A stretch of DNA of 40,574 nucleotides, taken from Acidovorax sp. (GTDB lineage: Bacteria; Pseudomonadota; Gammaproteobacteria; Burkholderiales; Burkholderiaceae_C). Positions 1 through 9,240 of the stretch are shown in pieces. Both the position numbers and the translations under genes were made by a program. Every line of letters begins with the position of its first letter. Within the stretch, counting starts at the first letter, position 1. Where the stretch lies: NCBI RefSeq assembly GCF_022763525.1, contig NZ_JALEGG010000195.1, positions 1-40,574 on the forward strand. The letters are read 5' to 3'. The notes beneath the pieces were generated by a model. That model ran no database searches. It saw only the letters and a list, made by a program, of their open reading frames with translations, and had not been told where the DNA came from.

Positions 1-695
1 TGGCCGTGATTGGCATCGGAGGGGTCGGGTCCTGGGCCGCTGAGGCTCTTGCGCGAAGTGGCGTGTCCCAGTTGACACTGATCGACCTGGATCACGTGGC
101 GGAGTCCAACATCAACCGCCAAATTCATGCGCTCACAGACACTGTGGGGCAGGCAAAAGTCCTGGCCATGCGGGATCGCATCGCGCAGATTCATCCCGGG
201 TGCAAGGTCCACTGCATTGAGGAGTTTGTGGAGCCCGGGAACTGGCCTCAACTCCTGAGCATGCCCGTTGATGCGGTGATCGATGCGTGCGACCAAATGC
301 GGGCCAAGGTGGCTGTGGCAGCTTGGGCGCTCTCGGCCAAAGTCCTGCACATTGCGGTGGGTGCTGCTGGTGGAAAAAAACACGCGCACAAGGTCGACGT
401 GGACGATCTCTCGCAAACGACCCACGATCCTCTGCTGGCCCAGTTGCGCTATCAGATGCGCAAACACCACGGTGCACCGCGCGAAGGCAAGCGGATTGGC
501 GTAGCCTGCGTTTTCAGCAGAGAGGCTGTGGCACCACCCGACGCTTCCTGCAATATCGCGGGCGATGGCTCACTCAACTGCCATGGCTATGGGTCTGTCG
601 TTTCGGTGACTGCAACGTTCGGTCAATGCGCCGCCGGCTGGGTGCTCGACAAACTTGCAACCGATTCCAGGTTCGGTCCAAAAAAGACGCTATAA
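1..695 (+). CDS. tcdA: tRNA threonylcarbamoyladenosine dehydratase TcdA (5' end outside window)
   Basis: TcdA is an E1/ThiF-like, ATP-dependent enzyme that cyclises t6A at position 37 of ANN-decoding tRNAs to ct6A. The reading frame is open from the first base, so the N-terminus (perhaps 30-40 residues) lies upstream. The visible part opens with the Rossmann nucleotide-binding glycines (VIGIGGVGSWAAEAL). It continues with the acidic strand end LIDLDHV and the NRQIHAL segment typical of TcdA/CsdL, and has VACVFSREA and SVTATFG near the end, as in the E. coli protein. The TAA stop lies inside the TATAAT box of the downstream tRNA gene. The family call is firm. The start cannot be judged. Confidence 0.93.
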   Translation, partial: AVIGIGGVGSWAAEALARSGVSQLTLIDLDHVAESNINRQIHALTDTVGQAKVLAMRDRIAQIHPGCKVHCIEEFVEPGNWPQLLSMPVDAVIDACDQMRAKVAVAAWALSAKVLHIAVGAAGGKKHAHKVDVDDLSQTTHDPLLAQLRYQMRKHHGAPREGKRIGVACVFSREAVAPPDASCNIAGDGSLNCHGYGSVVSVTATFGQCAAGWVLDKLATDSRFGPKKTL

Positions 696-696
696 T
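691..696 (+). promoter_or_regulatory. -10 box of the tRNA-Lys gene
   Basis: A perfect TATAAT lies 39 bases before the mature tRNA start and contains the tcdA stop codon. No good -35 hexamer is visible at 16-18 bases upstream, so only the -10 is called. The function is inferred from position and consensus. Confidence 0.5.
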
Positions 697-735
697 TCAA
701 GGCTTTGCAGCAATCGGTAGATTGATGCATCGGTT

Positions 736-811
736 GGGACGTTAGCTCAGTTGGTAGAGCAGCGGACTTTTAATCCGTTGGTCACAAGTTCGAATCTTGT
801 ACGTCCTACCA
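736..811 (+). tRNA. tRNA-Lys (anticodon UUU)
   Basis: The sequence folds as a complete cloverleaf. The acceptor stem is GGGACGT with ACGTCCT, and the D stem GCTC/GAGC encloses AGTTGGTA. The anticodon stem GCGGA/TCCGT carries the loop CTTTTAA, with anticodon TTT at 769-771. The T stem ACAAG/CTTGT encloses TTCGAAT. The discriminator A is followed by an encoded CCA (809-811). Total length is 76 bases. A Rho-independent terminator follows directly, so this is a single-tRNA transcription unit. No integrase or duplicated 3' end is visible nearby. Confidence 0.97.
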
Positions 812-818
812 TCCATTC

Positions 819-848
819 AAGGCCCTGTAGCAATACAGGGCCTTTTTC
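819..848 (+). terminator. Rho-independent terminator after tRNA-Lys
   Basis: The stem GGCCCTGT (821-828) and ACAGGGCC (835-842) closes a 6-base loop and is followed by TTTTT. Two A:T pairs extend the stem. It ends the tRNA transcript just before the convergent permease gene. On the minus strand the trailing T-run is weak, so the main direction is plus. Confidence 0.88.
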
Positions 849-859
849 TTTGTCCGGAT

Positions 860-1924
860 TCAGGGCGGGGATGAGTGGTTGTCCACGCTTGGTGCAAACA
901 GGTCCCAGGTCGCAATGAACAGCGCAGCGATCACCGGGCCGATGACGAAGCCGGTCAAGCCGAACAATGCCATGCCACCCAGGGTCGAGATCAGGACGAC
1001 GTAGTCCGGCATTTTTGTGTCCTTGCCGACCAGGATAGGGCGCAGAACATTGTCAACGAGGCCGATGACGAAGACGCCATAGGCAATGAGGATCACGCCC
1101 TGCCACACACCGCCTGTAGCAATGAAATAGATGGCCACGGGCAGCCAGATAAGCCCTGCGCCCACGGCAGGGAGCAATGACAGGAAAGCCATCAGCACGC
1201 CCCATAGCACCGGCCCCTGAATGCCGAGGATCCAGAAGATCAGCCCGCCCAAGGCGCCCTGTGAGGCGGCCACCACGATGTTGCCTTTGACCGTGGCGCG
1301 GATGACCGTCGTGAACTTGTCAACGAGTTGACGCTTGTGGGCGTCATCCAGCGGCGTCGCTTGCCCGATGCGCAGGGCCAAGCGGTTTCCGTCGCGCAGC
1401 AGGAAGAAAAGCAGGTACAGCATGATGCCGAAGCTGACCACGAACTCCAGGGTGTTCTGCCCAATGCTCAGGGCTTGGGCGGCCACGAACTGGCTGGCCT
1501 GCACGGCAACGGACGAAAATTTTTCCTGCAGTTCGGCGACGGAGGTCAAGTTCAGGCGCTCCAGCAGATTCACAGCCCAGGCGGGCAGGGCGGCAATGAC
1601 TTGTTGCAGGTAAAGGCCGAAGTTGAGTTGTCCGGAGCGCACGCGTTCGTACACCACTGTGGCTTCCTGGATCAGAGAGATCGTGATGGCCGTCATGGGC
1701 AAGATCACGATCACCAGACACAGGCCCAGAGTGCTCAGCGCTGCCAGGTTGGTACGCCGCGGCATGCGCCGCAGCAGCTTGCGATGCAGGGGGGCAAACA
1801 GGATGGCCAGGATCACGCCCCAAAAGACTGCTCCATGGAATTGCCAGAGGATGGCGCCGAAGGCGATGGTGACCAGGATCAGCAGGAGAAGGAAGGCTTT
1901 GGACTGGAGGTGGGCGGGTGTCAT
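860..1924 (-). CDS. AI-2E family transporter (PerM/YdiK-like permease)
   Basis: This 354-residue polytopic membrane protein belongs to the AI-2E/PerM family, which includes E. coli TqsA, YdiK and PerM. Family members are proposed exporters of autoinducer-2 or other small solutes, and a few act as cation antiporters. The substrate here cannot be told. Two hydrophobic segments lie near residues 10-45 and a third near 60-85. An amphipathic extracytoplasmic stretch covers about 85-150. Four or more further membrane spans follow, including the glycine-rich block GALGGLIFWILGIQGPVLWGVLMAFLSLLPAVG in the central-to-C-terminal half and the VDNVLRPILVG motif characteristic of the family. No strong ribosome binding site precedes the ATG at 1924. 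It stands alone, convergent with the tRNA terminator and divergent from sucA. Confidence 0.85.
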   Translation of the reverse strand: MTPAHLQSKAFLLLLILVTIAFGAILWQFHGAVFWGVILAILFAPLHRKLLRRMPRRTNLAALSTLGLCLVIVILPMTAITISLIQEATVVYERVRSGQLNFGLYLQQVIAALPAWAVNLLERLNLTSVAELQEKFSSVAVQASQFVAAQALSIGQNTLEFVVSFGIMLYLLFFLLRDGNRLALRIGQATPLDDAHKRQLVDKFTTVIRATVKGNIVVAASQGALGGLIFWILGIQGPVLWGVLMAFLSLLPAVGAGLIWLPVAIYFIATGGVWQGVILIAYGVFVIGLVDNVLRPILVGKDTKMPDYVVLISTLGGMALFGLTGFVIGPVIAALFIATWDLFAPSVDNHSSPP

Positions 1925-2110
1925 GTTGTGCGTAGCGATGGGATACCCGCAATGTAAGGGATGGCCTGCCTAACTCCCTGCAGTCAGTGCTCAAGGTCGG
2001 TGATGGCGTGCCTGGGCGGTTCGCTGTGTCAATTTGCTTGTCGGTAGCCGGCCGTTGGTTGCCAAAAGGCGTCTTGCGGCCTACTCTGATCGCACTATCT
2101 TCCTCGCGAA

Positions 2111-2126
2111 GGGATGCAAGCATCCC
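2111..2126. promoter_or_regulatory. Palindrome, possible operator in the sucA leader region
   Basis: GGGATGC and GCATCCC are separated by AA, giving a 7+7 symmetrical site about 80 bases upstream of the sucA promoter candidate. A 2-base loop is too tight for a stable hairpin and no T-run follows. A dimeric-regulator site is therefore more likely than a terminator. The function is inferred from symmetry only. Confidence 0.35.
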
Positions 2127-2191
2127 CTCGGCGTGGCGTGTGCCGTGCTACGGCTGTCGGGTACTTTTGTGAACCCGAAAGAACTGCCAAG

Positions 2192-2220
2192 TTGGGTGGG
2201 CGGCGGATCAGTGGCACAAT
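2192..2220 (+). promoter_or_regulatory. Candidate sigma-70 promoter for sucABlpdA
   Basis: TTGGGT (2192-2197) and CACAAT (2215-2220) are separated by 17 bases. This would give an untranslated leader of about 115 bases before the sucA ATG. Matches to consensus are moderate (4/6 in each box), so this is the best candidate seen rather than a proven start. Confidence 0.35.
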
Positions 2221-2326
2221 GGCGCCCGCAACCCAGGCCCTTCCCCAGCCACAGTCGCATCCGCCAACCGGTTCAGCCGTGTCGCGGAAGGTTTTCTCAA
2301 CCAGCTAATGCTTTCTCAAGGAAAGC

Positions 2327-2332
2327 GGAGGT
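2327..2332 (+). promoter_or_regulatory. Ribosome binding site of sucA
   Basis: GGAGGT lies 9 bases before the ATG at 2342 and fixes this as the sucA start. Confidence 0.8.
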
Positions 2333-2341
2333 CAGCGGAAT

Positions 2342-5221
2342 ATGAGCGATACGACATCCGTCTATCAAGCCTACCAAGGCAACACCTACCTCTTCGGCGG
2401 CAATGCGCCCTATGTCGAAGAGATGTACGAAAACTACCTTGCCAACCCGGGTAGCGTGCCAGACAACTGGCGCGAGTACTTTGACGCACTTCAAAATGTG
2501 CCTGCGGTGGATGGCAGCAATGCCAAGGACGTTCCCCACCTGCCCGTCATCAATGCCTTTGCCGAGCGCGCCAAGCAGGGCGGCACCAAGGTTGTCGTGG
2601 CCACCGGCGCAGATTCTGAACTGGGCCGCAAGCGCACCGCCGTTCAGCAACTGATCGCCGCTTACCGCAATGTAGGCCAGCGCTGGGCCGACCTGGACCC
2701 GCTCAAGCGCACAGAGCGCCCCGCAATCCCCGAGCTCGAGCCTTCCTTCTACGGCTTCAGCGATGCCGACCAGGAAGTGGTGTTCAACACCAGCAACACC
2801 TTCTTCGGCAAAGAGTCCATGACGCTGCGCGAGCTGATCAACGCCCTGCGCGAAACGTACTGCGGCTCCATCGGCGCCGAGTACATGTACGCCACCGAGC
2901 AGAACCAGAAGCGCTGGTGGCAGGAAAAGCTCGAAACCATTCGCAGCAAGCCCAATTTCGGCGCTGAAAAGAAGAAGCACATCCTGGACCGCCTCACGGC
3001 CGCTGAAGGCCTGGAGCGATTCCTGCACACCAAATACGTCGGCCAGAAGCGTTTCTCCCTCGAAGGGGGCGAGAGCTTCATTGCCGCCATGGACGAGCTG
3101 ATCCAGTCCGCCGGCGCCAAAGGCGTGCAGGAAATCGTGATCGGCATGGCCCACCGCGGCCGCTTGAACGTGCTGGTGAACTCCCTGGGCAAAATGCCCA
3201 AGGACCTGTTTGCCGAGTTCGACCACACGGCCCCTGAAGACCTGCCCTCGGGCGACGTGAAGTACCACCAGGGCTTCAGCTCCGACGTGACGACCCCCGG
3301 CGGCCCGGTCCACCTGTCGCTGGCGTTCAACCCGTCCCACCTGGAAATCGTGAACCCCGTGGTCGAGGGCTCGGTGCGCGCCCGCATGGACCGCCGTGCC
3401 GACCCCCACGGCAAGCAAGTGCTGCCCGTGCTGGTGCACGGCGACGCTGCCTTTGCCGGCCAGGGCGTGAACCAGGAAACCCTGGCGCTGGCCCAGACGC
3501 GTGGCTACTCCACCGGCGGCACGGTGCACATCATCATCAACAACCAGATCGGCTTCACCACGTCCGATCCGCGCGATGCGCGCTCGACGCTGTATTGCAC
3601 CGACATCGTCAAGATGGTCGAGTCGCCCGTGCTGCACGTGAACGGGGATGATCCCGAAGCCGTGGTCCTGGCCACCCAGCTGGCCCTGGAATTCCGCATG
3701 GAGTTCAAAAAGGACGTCGTGGTCGACATCATCTGCTTCCGCAAGCTGGGCCACAACGAGCAGGACACGCCTGCCCTGACCCAGCCGCTGATGTACAAGA
3801 AGATCGGTGCTCACCCCGGCACGCGCAAGCTGTACGCTGACAAGCTGGCCACGCAAGGCCTGGGCGAGACGCTGGGCGACGACATGGTTAAGGCCTATCG
3901 CGCCGCCATGGACGCTGGCAAGCACACGGTGGACCCTGTGCTGACCAACTTCAAGAGCAAATACGCCGTGGACTGGAGCCCGTTCCTGGGCAAGAAGTGG
4001 ACGGACGCTGGCGACACGGCGATCCCTCTGGCCGAGTGGAAACGCCTGGCCGAGAAGATCACGACGATCCCCGAAAGCGTGACGCCGCACCAACTGGTCA
4101 AGAAGGTGTACGACGACCGCGCTGCCATGGGCCGTGGCGAGATTCCGGTGGACTGGGGCATGGGCGAGCACATGGCGTTCGCGTCGCTGGTGGCCAGCGG
4201 CTATCCCGTGCGCCTGTCGGGTGAAGACTGCGGCCGTGGCACGTTCACGCACCGCCACGCCGTCATCCACGACCAGAAGCGCGAAAAGTGGGATACCGGC
4301 ACCTACGTGCCGCTGCAGAACGTGGCCGACAACCAGGCTCCGTTTGTGGTGATCGACTCCATCCTGTCGGAAGAGGCCGTGCTCGGCTTCGAATACGGCT
4401 ATGCGTCGAACGATCCCAATACCCTGGTGATCTGGGAAGCTCAGTTCGGCGACTTCGCCAACGGCGCCCAGGTGGTGATCGACCAGTTCATCGCCTCTGG
4501 CGAAGTGAAGTGGGGCCGTGTGAACGGCATCACGCTGATGCTGCCCCACGGCTACGAAGGCCAGGGCCCTGAGCACAGCTCGGCCCGCCTGGAGCGCTTC
4601 ATGCAGCTGGCGGCCGACACCAACATGCAGATCGTGCAGCCGACCACGGCCAGCCAGATCTTCCATGTGCTGCGCCGCCAGATGGTGCGCGACCTGCGCA
4701 AGCCGCTGATCATCATGACGCCGAAGTCGCTGCTGCGGAACAAGGACGCCACCTCGCCACTGTCCGAGTTCACCAAGGGCAGCTTCCAGACGGTGATCCC
4801 CGAGCAGGACGAGGCCATCGTGAAAAAGGCCGCCAAGGTCAAGCGCGTGATCGCCTGCTCTGGCAAGGTGTACTACGACCTCGTGAAGAAGCGCACAGAG
4901 CGTGAAGACGACGACGTGGCAATCATTCGCGTGGAGCAGCTCTACCCGTTCCCGCACAAGGCTTTTGCGGCCGAACTCAAGAAGTTCCCCAATGCCACCG
5001 ACATCGTGTGGTGCCAGGATGAGCCGCAAAACCAGGGCGCCTGGTTCTTCATCCAGCACAACATCCACGAGAACATGCTCGAAGGGCAGAAGCTGGGCTA
5101 TGCCGGCCGTGCCGCCTCTGCGTCGCCTGCCGTGGGTTATGCCCATCTGCACCAGGAGCAGCAAAAGGCGCTGGTGGATGCTGCATTCGCCAAGCTCAAG
5201 GGTTTTGTCCTGACCAAGTAA
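2342..5221 (+). CDS. sucA: 2-oxoglutarate dehydrogenase E1 component
   Basis: SucA is the thiamine-diphosphate-dependent E1 subunit of the cytosolic 2-oxoglutarate dehydrogenase complex. It decarboxylates 2-oxoglutarate and passes the succinyl group to the lipoyl arm of SucB. The 959-residue length suits the family (E. coli has 933). The N-terminal E2-binding segment LFGGNAPYVEEMYENYL is present. The active-site motif GMAHRGRLNVL lies near residue 272, and the ThDP/Mg region GDAAFAGQGVNQETL near residue 367, followed by NNQIGFTT. The C-terminal transketolase-like half has LPHGYEGQGPEHSSARLERF and closes with the EEPQN-like block DEPQNQGAWFF. A good ribosome binding site precedes the ATG. sucB follows 51 bases later on the same strand, so the order is the standard sucA-sucB-lpdA. 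Confidence 0.98.
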   Translation: MSDTTSVYQAYQGNTYLFGGNAPYVEEMYENYLANPGSVPDNWREYFDALQNVPAVDGSNAKDVPHLPVINAFAERAKQGGTKVVVATGADSELGRKRTAVQQLIAAYRNVGQRWADLDPLKRTERPAIPELEPSFYGFSDADQEVVFNTSNTFFGKESMTLRELINALRETYCGSIGAEYMYATEQNQKRWWQEKLETIRSKPNFGAEKKKHILDRLTAAEGLERFLHTKYVGQKRFSLEGGESFIAAMDELIQSAGAKGVQEIVIGMAHRGRLNVLVNSLGKMPKDLFAEFDHTAPEDLPSGDVKYHQGFSSDVTTPGGPVHLSLAFNPSHLEIVNPVVEGSVRARMDRRADPHGKQVLPVLVHGDAAFAGQGVNQETLALAQTRGYSTGGTVHIIINNQIGFTTSDPRDARSTLYCTDIVKMVESPVLHVNGDDPEAVVLATQLALEFRMEFKKDVVVDIICFRKLGHNEQDTPALTQPLMYKKIGAHPGTRKLYADKLATQGLGETLGDDMVKAYRAAMDAGKHTVDPVLTNFKSKYAVDWSPFLGKKWTDAGDTAIPLAEWKRLAEKITTIPESVTPHQLVKKVYDDRAAMGRGEIPVDWGMGEHMAFASLVASGYPVRLSGEDCGRGTFTHRHAVIHDQKREKWDTGTYVPLQNVADNQAPFVVIDSILSEEAVLGFEYGYASNDPNTLVIWEAQFGDFANGAQVVIDQFIASGEVKWGRVNGITLMLPHGYEGQGPEHSSARLERFMQLAADTNMQIVQPTTASQIFHVLRRQMVRDLRKPLIIMTPKSLLRNKDATSPLSEFTKGSFQTVIPEQDEAIVKKAAKVKRVIACSGKVYYDLVKKRTEREDDDVAIIRVEQLYPFPHKAFAAELKKFPNATDIVWCQDEPQNQGAWFFIQHNIHENMLEGQKLGYAGRAASASPAVGYAHLHQEQQKALVDAAFAKLKGFVLTK

Positions 5222-5272
5222 GGCCAGCTACCCGAACGAACACAGAACAGAACCCTACTGAAAGAATTCAAA

Positions 5273-6538
5273 ATGGCTATCGTAGAAGTCAAAGTCCCCC
5301 AGCTGTCCGAATCCGTGGCCGAAGCCACCATGCTGACCTGGAAGAAGAAGGCCGGTGAAGCCGTGGCCGTGGACGAGATCCTGATCGAAATCGAGACCGA
5401 CAAGGTCGTGCTGGAAGTGCCCGCGCCCGCCGCTGGCGTGCTGTCCGAAATCGTGCAAGGCGACGGCGCCACCGTGGTGGCGGACCAGCTCATCGCCAAG
5501 ATCGACACCGAAGGCAAGGCCGGTGCAGCCGCTCCCGCTGCAGCACCTGCTGCTGCACCCGCCACGGCGCCTGCTGCCGCTGCGGCTCCTGCCGCTGCCG
5601 GCGGTTCCAAGGGCGATGTGGCCATGCCTGCCGCCGCCAAGCTCCTGGCTGAGAACAACCTGTCCGCATCGGCCGTGGCCGGCACGGGCAAGGACGGCCG
5701 GGTGACCAAGGGCGACGTGCTGTCCGCCGTGGCCGGTGGCGCCAAGCCTTCTGCGGCTCCGAGCGTGATCCCCACCGGCGTGCCGACCAAGGCGCTGCCC
5801 CAGGTGGCAGCACCGGCTGGCAAGGAAGACCTGAGCGGTCGCCCCGAGCAGCGCGTGCCGATGAGCCGCCTGCGCGCGCGCGTGGCAGAGCGTCTGCTGC
5901 AGTCGCAAGCCACCAACGCCATCCTGACCACGTTCAACGAAGTGAACATGGCGCCGGTGATGGACCTGCGCAAGAAGTTCCAGGACAGCTTCACCAAGGA
6001 ACATGGCACCAAGCTGGGCTTCATGTCCTTCTTTGTGAAGGCTGCCGTGCACGCTCTCAAGAAGTACCCTGTGCTGAACGCTTCGGTGGATGGCAACGAC
6101 ATCGTCTACCACGGCTACTTCGACATCGGTATCGCCGTGGGTTCGCCCCGCGGCCTGGTGGTGCCCATCCTGCGCAATGCAGACCAGATGAGCTTCGCCG
6201 ACATCGAGAAGAAGATTGCCGAGTTCGGCAAGAAGGCTGCCGAAGGCAAGCTGGGCATTGAAGAAATGACCGGCGGCACGTTCTCGATCTCGAACGGCGG
6301 CACGTTCGGCTCCATGCTGTCCACCCCCATCATCAACCCGCCCCAGTCGGCCATCCTGGGCGTGCACGCCACCAAGGACCGTGCCGTGGTGGAGAACGGC
6401 CAGATCGTGATCCGCCCGATGAACTACCTGGCCATGTCCTACGACCACCGCATCATCGACGGCCGCGAAGCCGTGCTGGGCCTGGTGGCGATGAAGGACG
6501 CGCTGGAAGATCCGTCGCGCCTGCTGTTCGACATCTGA
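5273..6538 (+). CDS. sucB: Dihydrolipoyllysine-residue succinyltransferase, E2 of the 2-oxoglutarate dehydrogenase complex
   Basis: SucB forms the core of the complex and transfers succinyl groups from its lipoyl arm to CoA. The 421-residue protein has one lipoyl domain at residues 1-78, with the lipoylated lysine K44 in the EIETDKVV motif. A flexible Ala/Pro-rich linker follows at about 80-112. The peripheral-subunit-binding domain spans about 118-155 ([26 protein letters not shown]). The catalytic chloramphenicol-acetyltransferase-like domain starts near residue 190 and ends with the [11 protein letters not shown] motif, where H392 and D396 are the expected catalytic pair. The gene lies between sucA and lpdA in the same direction. 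The linker is very GC-rich, which explains the long open frames on other strands. Confidence 0.98.
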   Translation: MAIVEVKVPQLSESVAEATMLTWKKKAGEAVAVDEILIEIETDKVVLEVPAPAAGVLSEIVQGDGATVVADQLIAKIDTEGKAGAAAPAAAPAAAPATAPAAAAAPAAAGGSKGDVAMPAAAKLLAENNLSASAVAGTGKDGRVTKGDVLSAVAGGAKPSAAPSVIPTGVPTKALPQVAAPAGKEDLSGRPEQRVPMSRLRARVAERLLQSQATNAILTTFNEVNMAPVMDLRKKFQDSFTKEHGTKLGFMSFFVKAAVHALKKYPVLNASVDGNDIVYHGYFDIGIAVGSPRGLVVPILRNADQMSFADIEKKIAEFGKKAAEGKLGIEEMTGGTFSISNGGTFGSMLSTPIINPPQSAILGVHATKDRAVVENGQIVIRPMNYLAMSYDHRIIDGREAVLGLVAMKDALEDPSRLLFDI

Positions 6539-6553
6539 TCCCCTGACTGCATC

Positions 6554-6602
6554 GACCCACCCGCGTGGCCCGGCCTCTGGTCCTGCCCGCCGGTGGGTCT
6601 TT
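6554..6602 (+). other. Stem-loop between sucB and lpdA
   Basis: GACCCACC (6554-6561) and GGTGGGTC (6592-6599) can pair around a GC-rich 30-base loop and are followed only by TTT. The element resembles a weak terminator or processing site inside the operon and could set the E3 to E1/E2 ratio. Pairing is seen directly. The role is inferred. Confidence 0.4.
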
Positions 6603-6628
6603 CTCCAACAGACTGAACGAGATTTCCC

Positions 6629-8056
<1,428 letters not shown>

Positions 8057-8068
8057 TAACTTTTGAAT

Positions 8069-8123
8069 AAAAATGGGCTTCAGCGCTTGATGGTCAAGCG
8101 CTGATAGCTATTTAATTCATAGC
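8069..8123 (-). repeat. Dispersed intergenic repeat, copy A
   Basis: This is a 55-base element in minus orientation, between lpdA and zapE. Its core is a perfect 10-bp stem CAGCGCTTGA/TCAAGCGCTG with a TGG loop (8081-8103). Read on the minus strand it matches copy B (28811-28865) without gaps at the fixed positions CTAT, ATAGCT, GCGCTT, AAGCGCTG and CC. A third, more diverged copy lies at 35752-35805. There is no T-run after the stem on the plus strand, so it is not a typical terminator. Confidence 0.75.
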
Positions 8124-8142
8124 ATCAGATGGGCGTCCTTCA

Positions 8143-9240
8143 GTGACTGTCAAACAGGCTTACCTGGCCGAACTGGCCGCCAAAGGCTTTCAAAGCGATC
8201 CCGCCCAACTGCGCGCGGTCGACGCCCTGCAGCGTTGTGCCGATGACTGGGCTGCCTACAAGGCCCAGCGCTCCAACGCGATCAAGAAGCTGATCAACCG
8301 GCCAGACGTTCCCCGCGGCGTGTACATGTACGGCGGCGTGGGGCGCGGCAAGAGCTTCCTCATGGAGTGCTTCTTCAACGCCGTGCCCCTGAAGCGCAAG
8401 GTGCGGCTGCACTTCCATGAGTTCATGCGCGAGGTGCACCGCGAGCTGGCGTCATTGCAGGGCACGGTGAACCCGCTGGACGTGCTTGGCGCGCGCATTG
8501 CCAAGCGCTACAAGCTCATCTGCTTTGATGAGTTCCATGTCGCCGACATCACCGACGCCATGATCCTGCACCGCTTGCTGGCGGCGCTGTTCGACAACGG
8601 TGTGGGTTTCGTGACGACTTCGAACTTCAAGCCGGACGAACTGTACCCCGATGGGCTGCACCGCGATCGCATTCTGCCCGCGATTGCACTGCTCAACGAA
8701 AAGCTGGAAGTGGTGAACGTGGACAACGGCACGGACTACCGCCGCCGCACGCTGGAGCATGTCAAGCTCTACCACACGCCGCTCGGCCCTGAGGCCGATG
8801 CGGAGATGGCCGAGGCCTTTGATCAGTTGGCGGAGGTGCACGACGAAGACCCGGTGCTGCACATTGAGGCGCGCGAAATTCGTGCCCGCCGAAAGGCCGG
8901 CGGCGTGGTTTGGTTCGATTTCAAGACGCTGTGCGGCGGTCCGCGCTCGCAGAACGACTACCTTGAAATCGCCACGCAGTTCCACACCGTGCTGCTGTCG
9001 GATGTGCCGTACCTGCCCGTGAGCATGGCTTCGCCGGCCCGGCGTTTTACCTGGTTGGTGGATGTATTGTATGACCGCAGGGTCAAGCTGATTCTCTCGG
9101 CCGCCGTGCCGCCTGAGCAACTCTACACCGAAGGGCCGCTGGCGCACGAGTTCCCGCGCACAATTTCGCGGCTCAATGAAATGCAGTCCCAGGAGTTCCT
9201 GGCACTGGAGCGTCGCACCGTCGACACGGGACTGACATGA
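8143..9240 (+). CDS. zapE: Cell division protein ZapE (AFG1-type ATPase)
   Basis: ZapE is a P-loop ATPase of the AFG1 family. In E. coli it associates with the Z-ring and affects division under stress. The 365-residue protein has a Walker A motif GGVGRGKS near residues 64-71 and a Walker B-like ICFDEFHVADITDAMIL near 125-141. TTSNFKPDELYPDGLHRDRILPAI, highly typical of the family, lies near 165. The start is a GTG. The ATG at 8129 is in another frame, and no strong ribosome binding site is visible. It lies 86 bases after lpdA, beyond repeat copy A, so read-through from the dehydrogenase operon is possible. The TGA overlaps the ATG of the next gene (ATGA), indicating translational coupling. 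Confidence 0.95.
   Translation: MTVKQAYLAELAAKGFQSDPAQLRAVDALQRCADDWAAYKAQRSNAIKKLINRPDVPRGVYMYGGVGRGKSFLMECFFNAVPLKRKVRLHFHEFMREVHRELASLQGTVNPLDVLGARIAKRYKLICFDEFHVADITDAMILHRLLAALFDNGVGFVTTSNFKPDELYPDGLHRDRILPAIALLNEKLEVVNVDNGTDYRRRTLEHVKLYHTPLGPEADAEMAEAFDQLAEVHDEDPVLHIEAREIRARRKAGGVVWFDFKTLCGGPRSQNDYLEIATQFHTVLLSDVPYLPVSMASPARRFTWLVDVLYDRRVKLILSAAVPPEQLYTEGPLAHEFPRTISRLNEMQSQEFLALERRTVDTGLT

Larger units (their letters stand above)
1925..2341. other. Divergent intergenic region between the permease and sucA
   Basis: These 417 bases hold no convincing gene. Visible elements are a 16-base near-palindrome GGGATGC-AA-GCATCCC (2111-2126), an inverted repeat TCGGGT/ACCCGA (2157-2162 and 2173-2178), a sigma-70 promoter candidate (2192-2220) and the sucA ribosome binding site. 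The short open frames here lack a ribosome binding site and any recognisable protein. Confidence 0.6.

Noticed and set aside
736-811. tRNA-Lys as an attachment site of an integrated element
   Set aside because: No integrase, no duplicated tRNA 3' end and no composition change occur on either side. The neighbours are housekeeping genes.
2297-5164. A 955-residue open frame on the minus strand across sucA
   Set aside because: It is the antisense shadow of sucA. The composition is His/Val/Gly/Ala-rich with no domains, and GC-skewed codons keep the opposite strand open.
8081-8103. Perfect 10-bp hairpin after lpdA as a Rho-independent terminator
   Set aside because: No T-run follows on the plus strand, and the hairpin is the core of the dispersed 55-base repeat, so it is annotated as a repeat.
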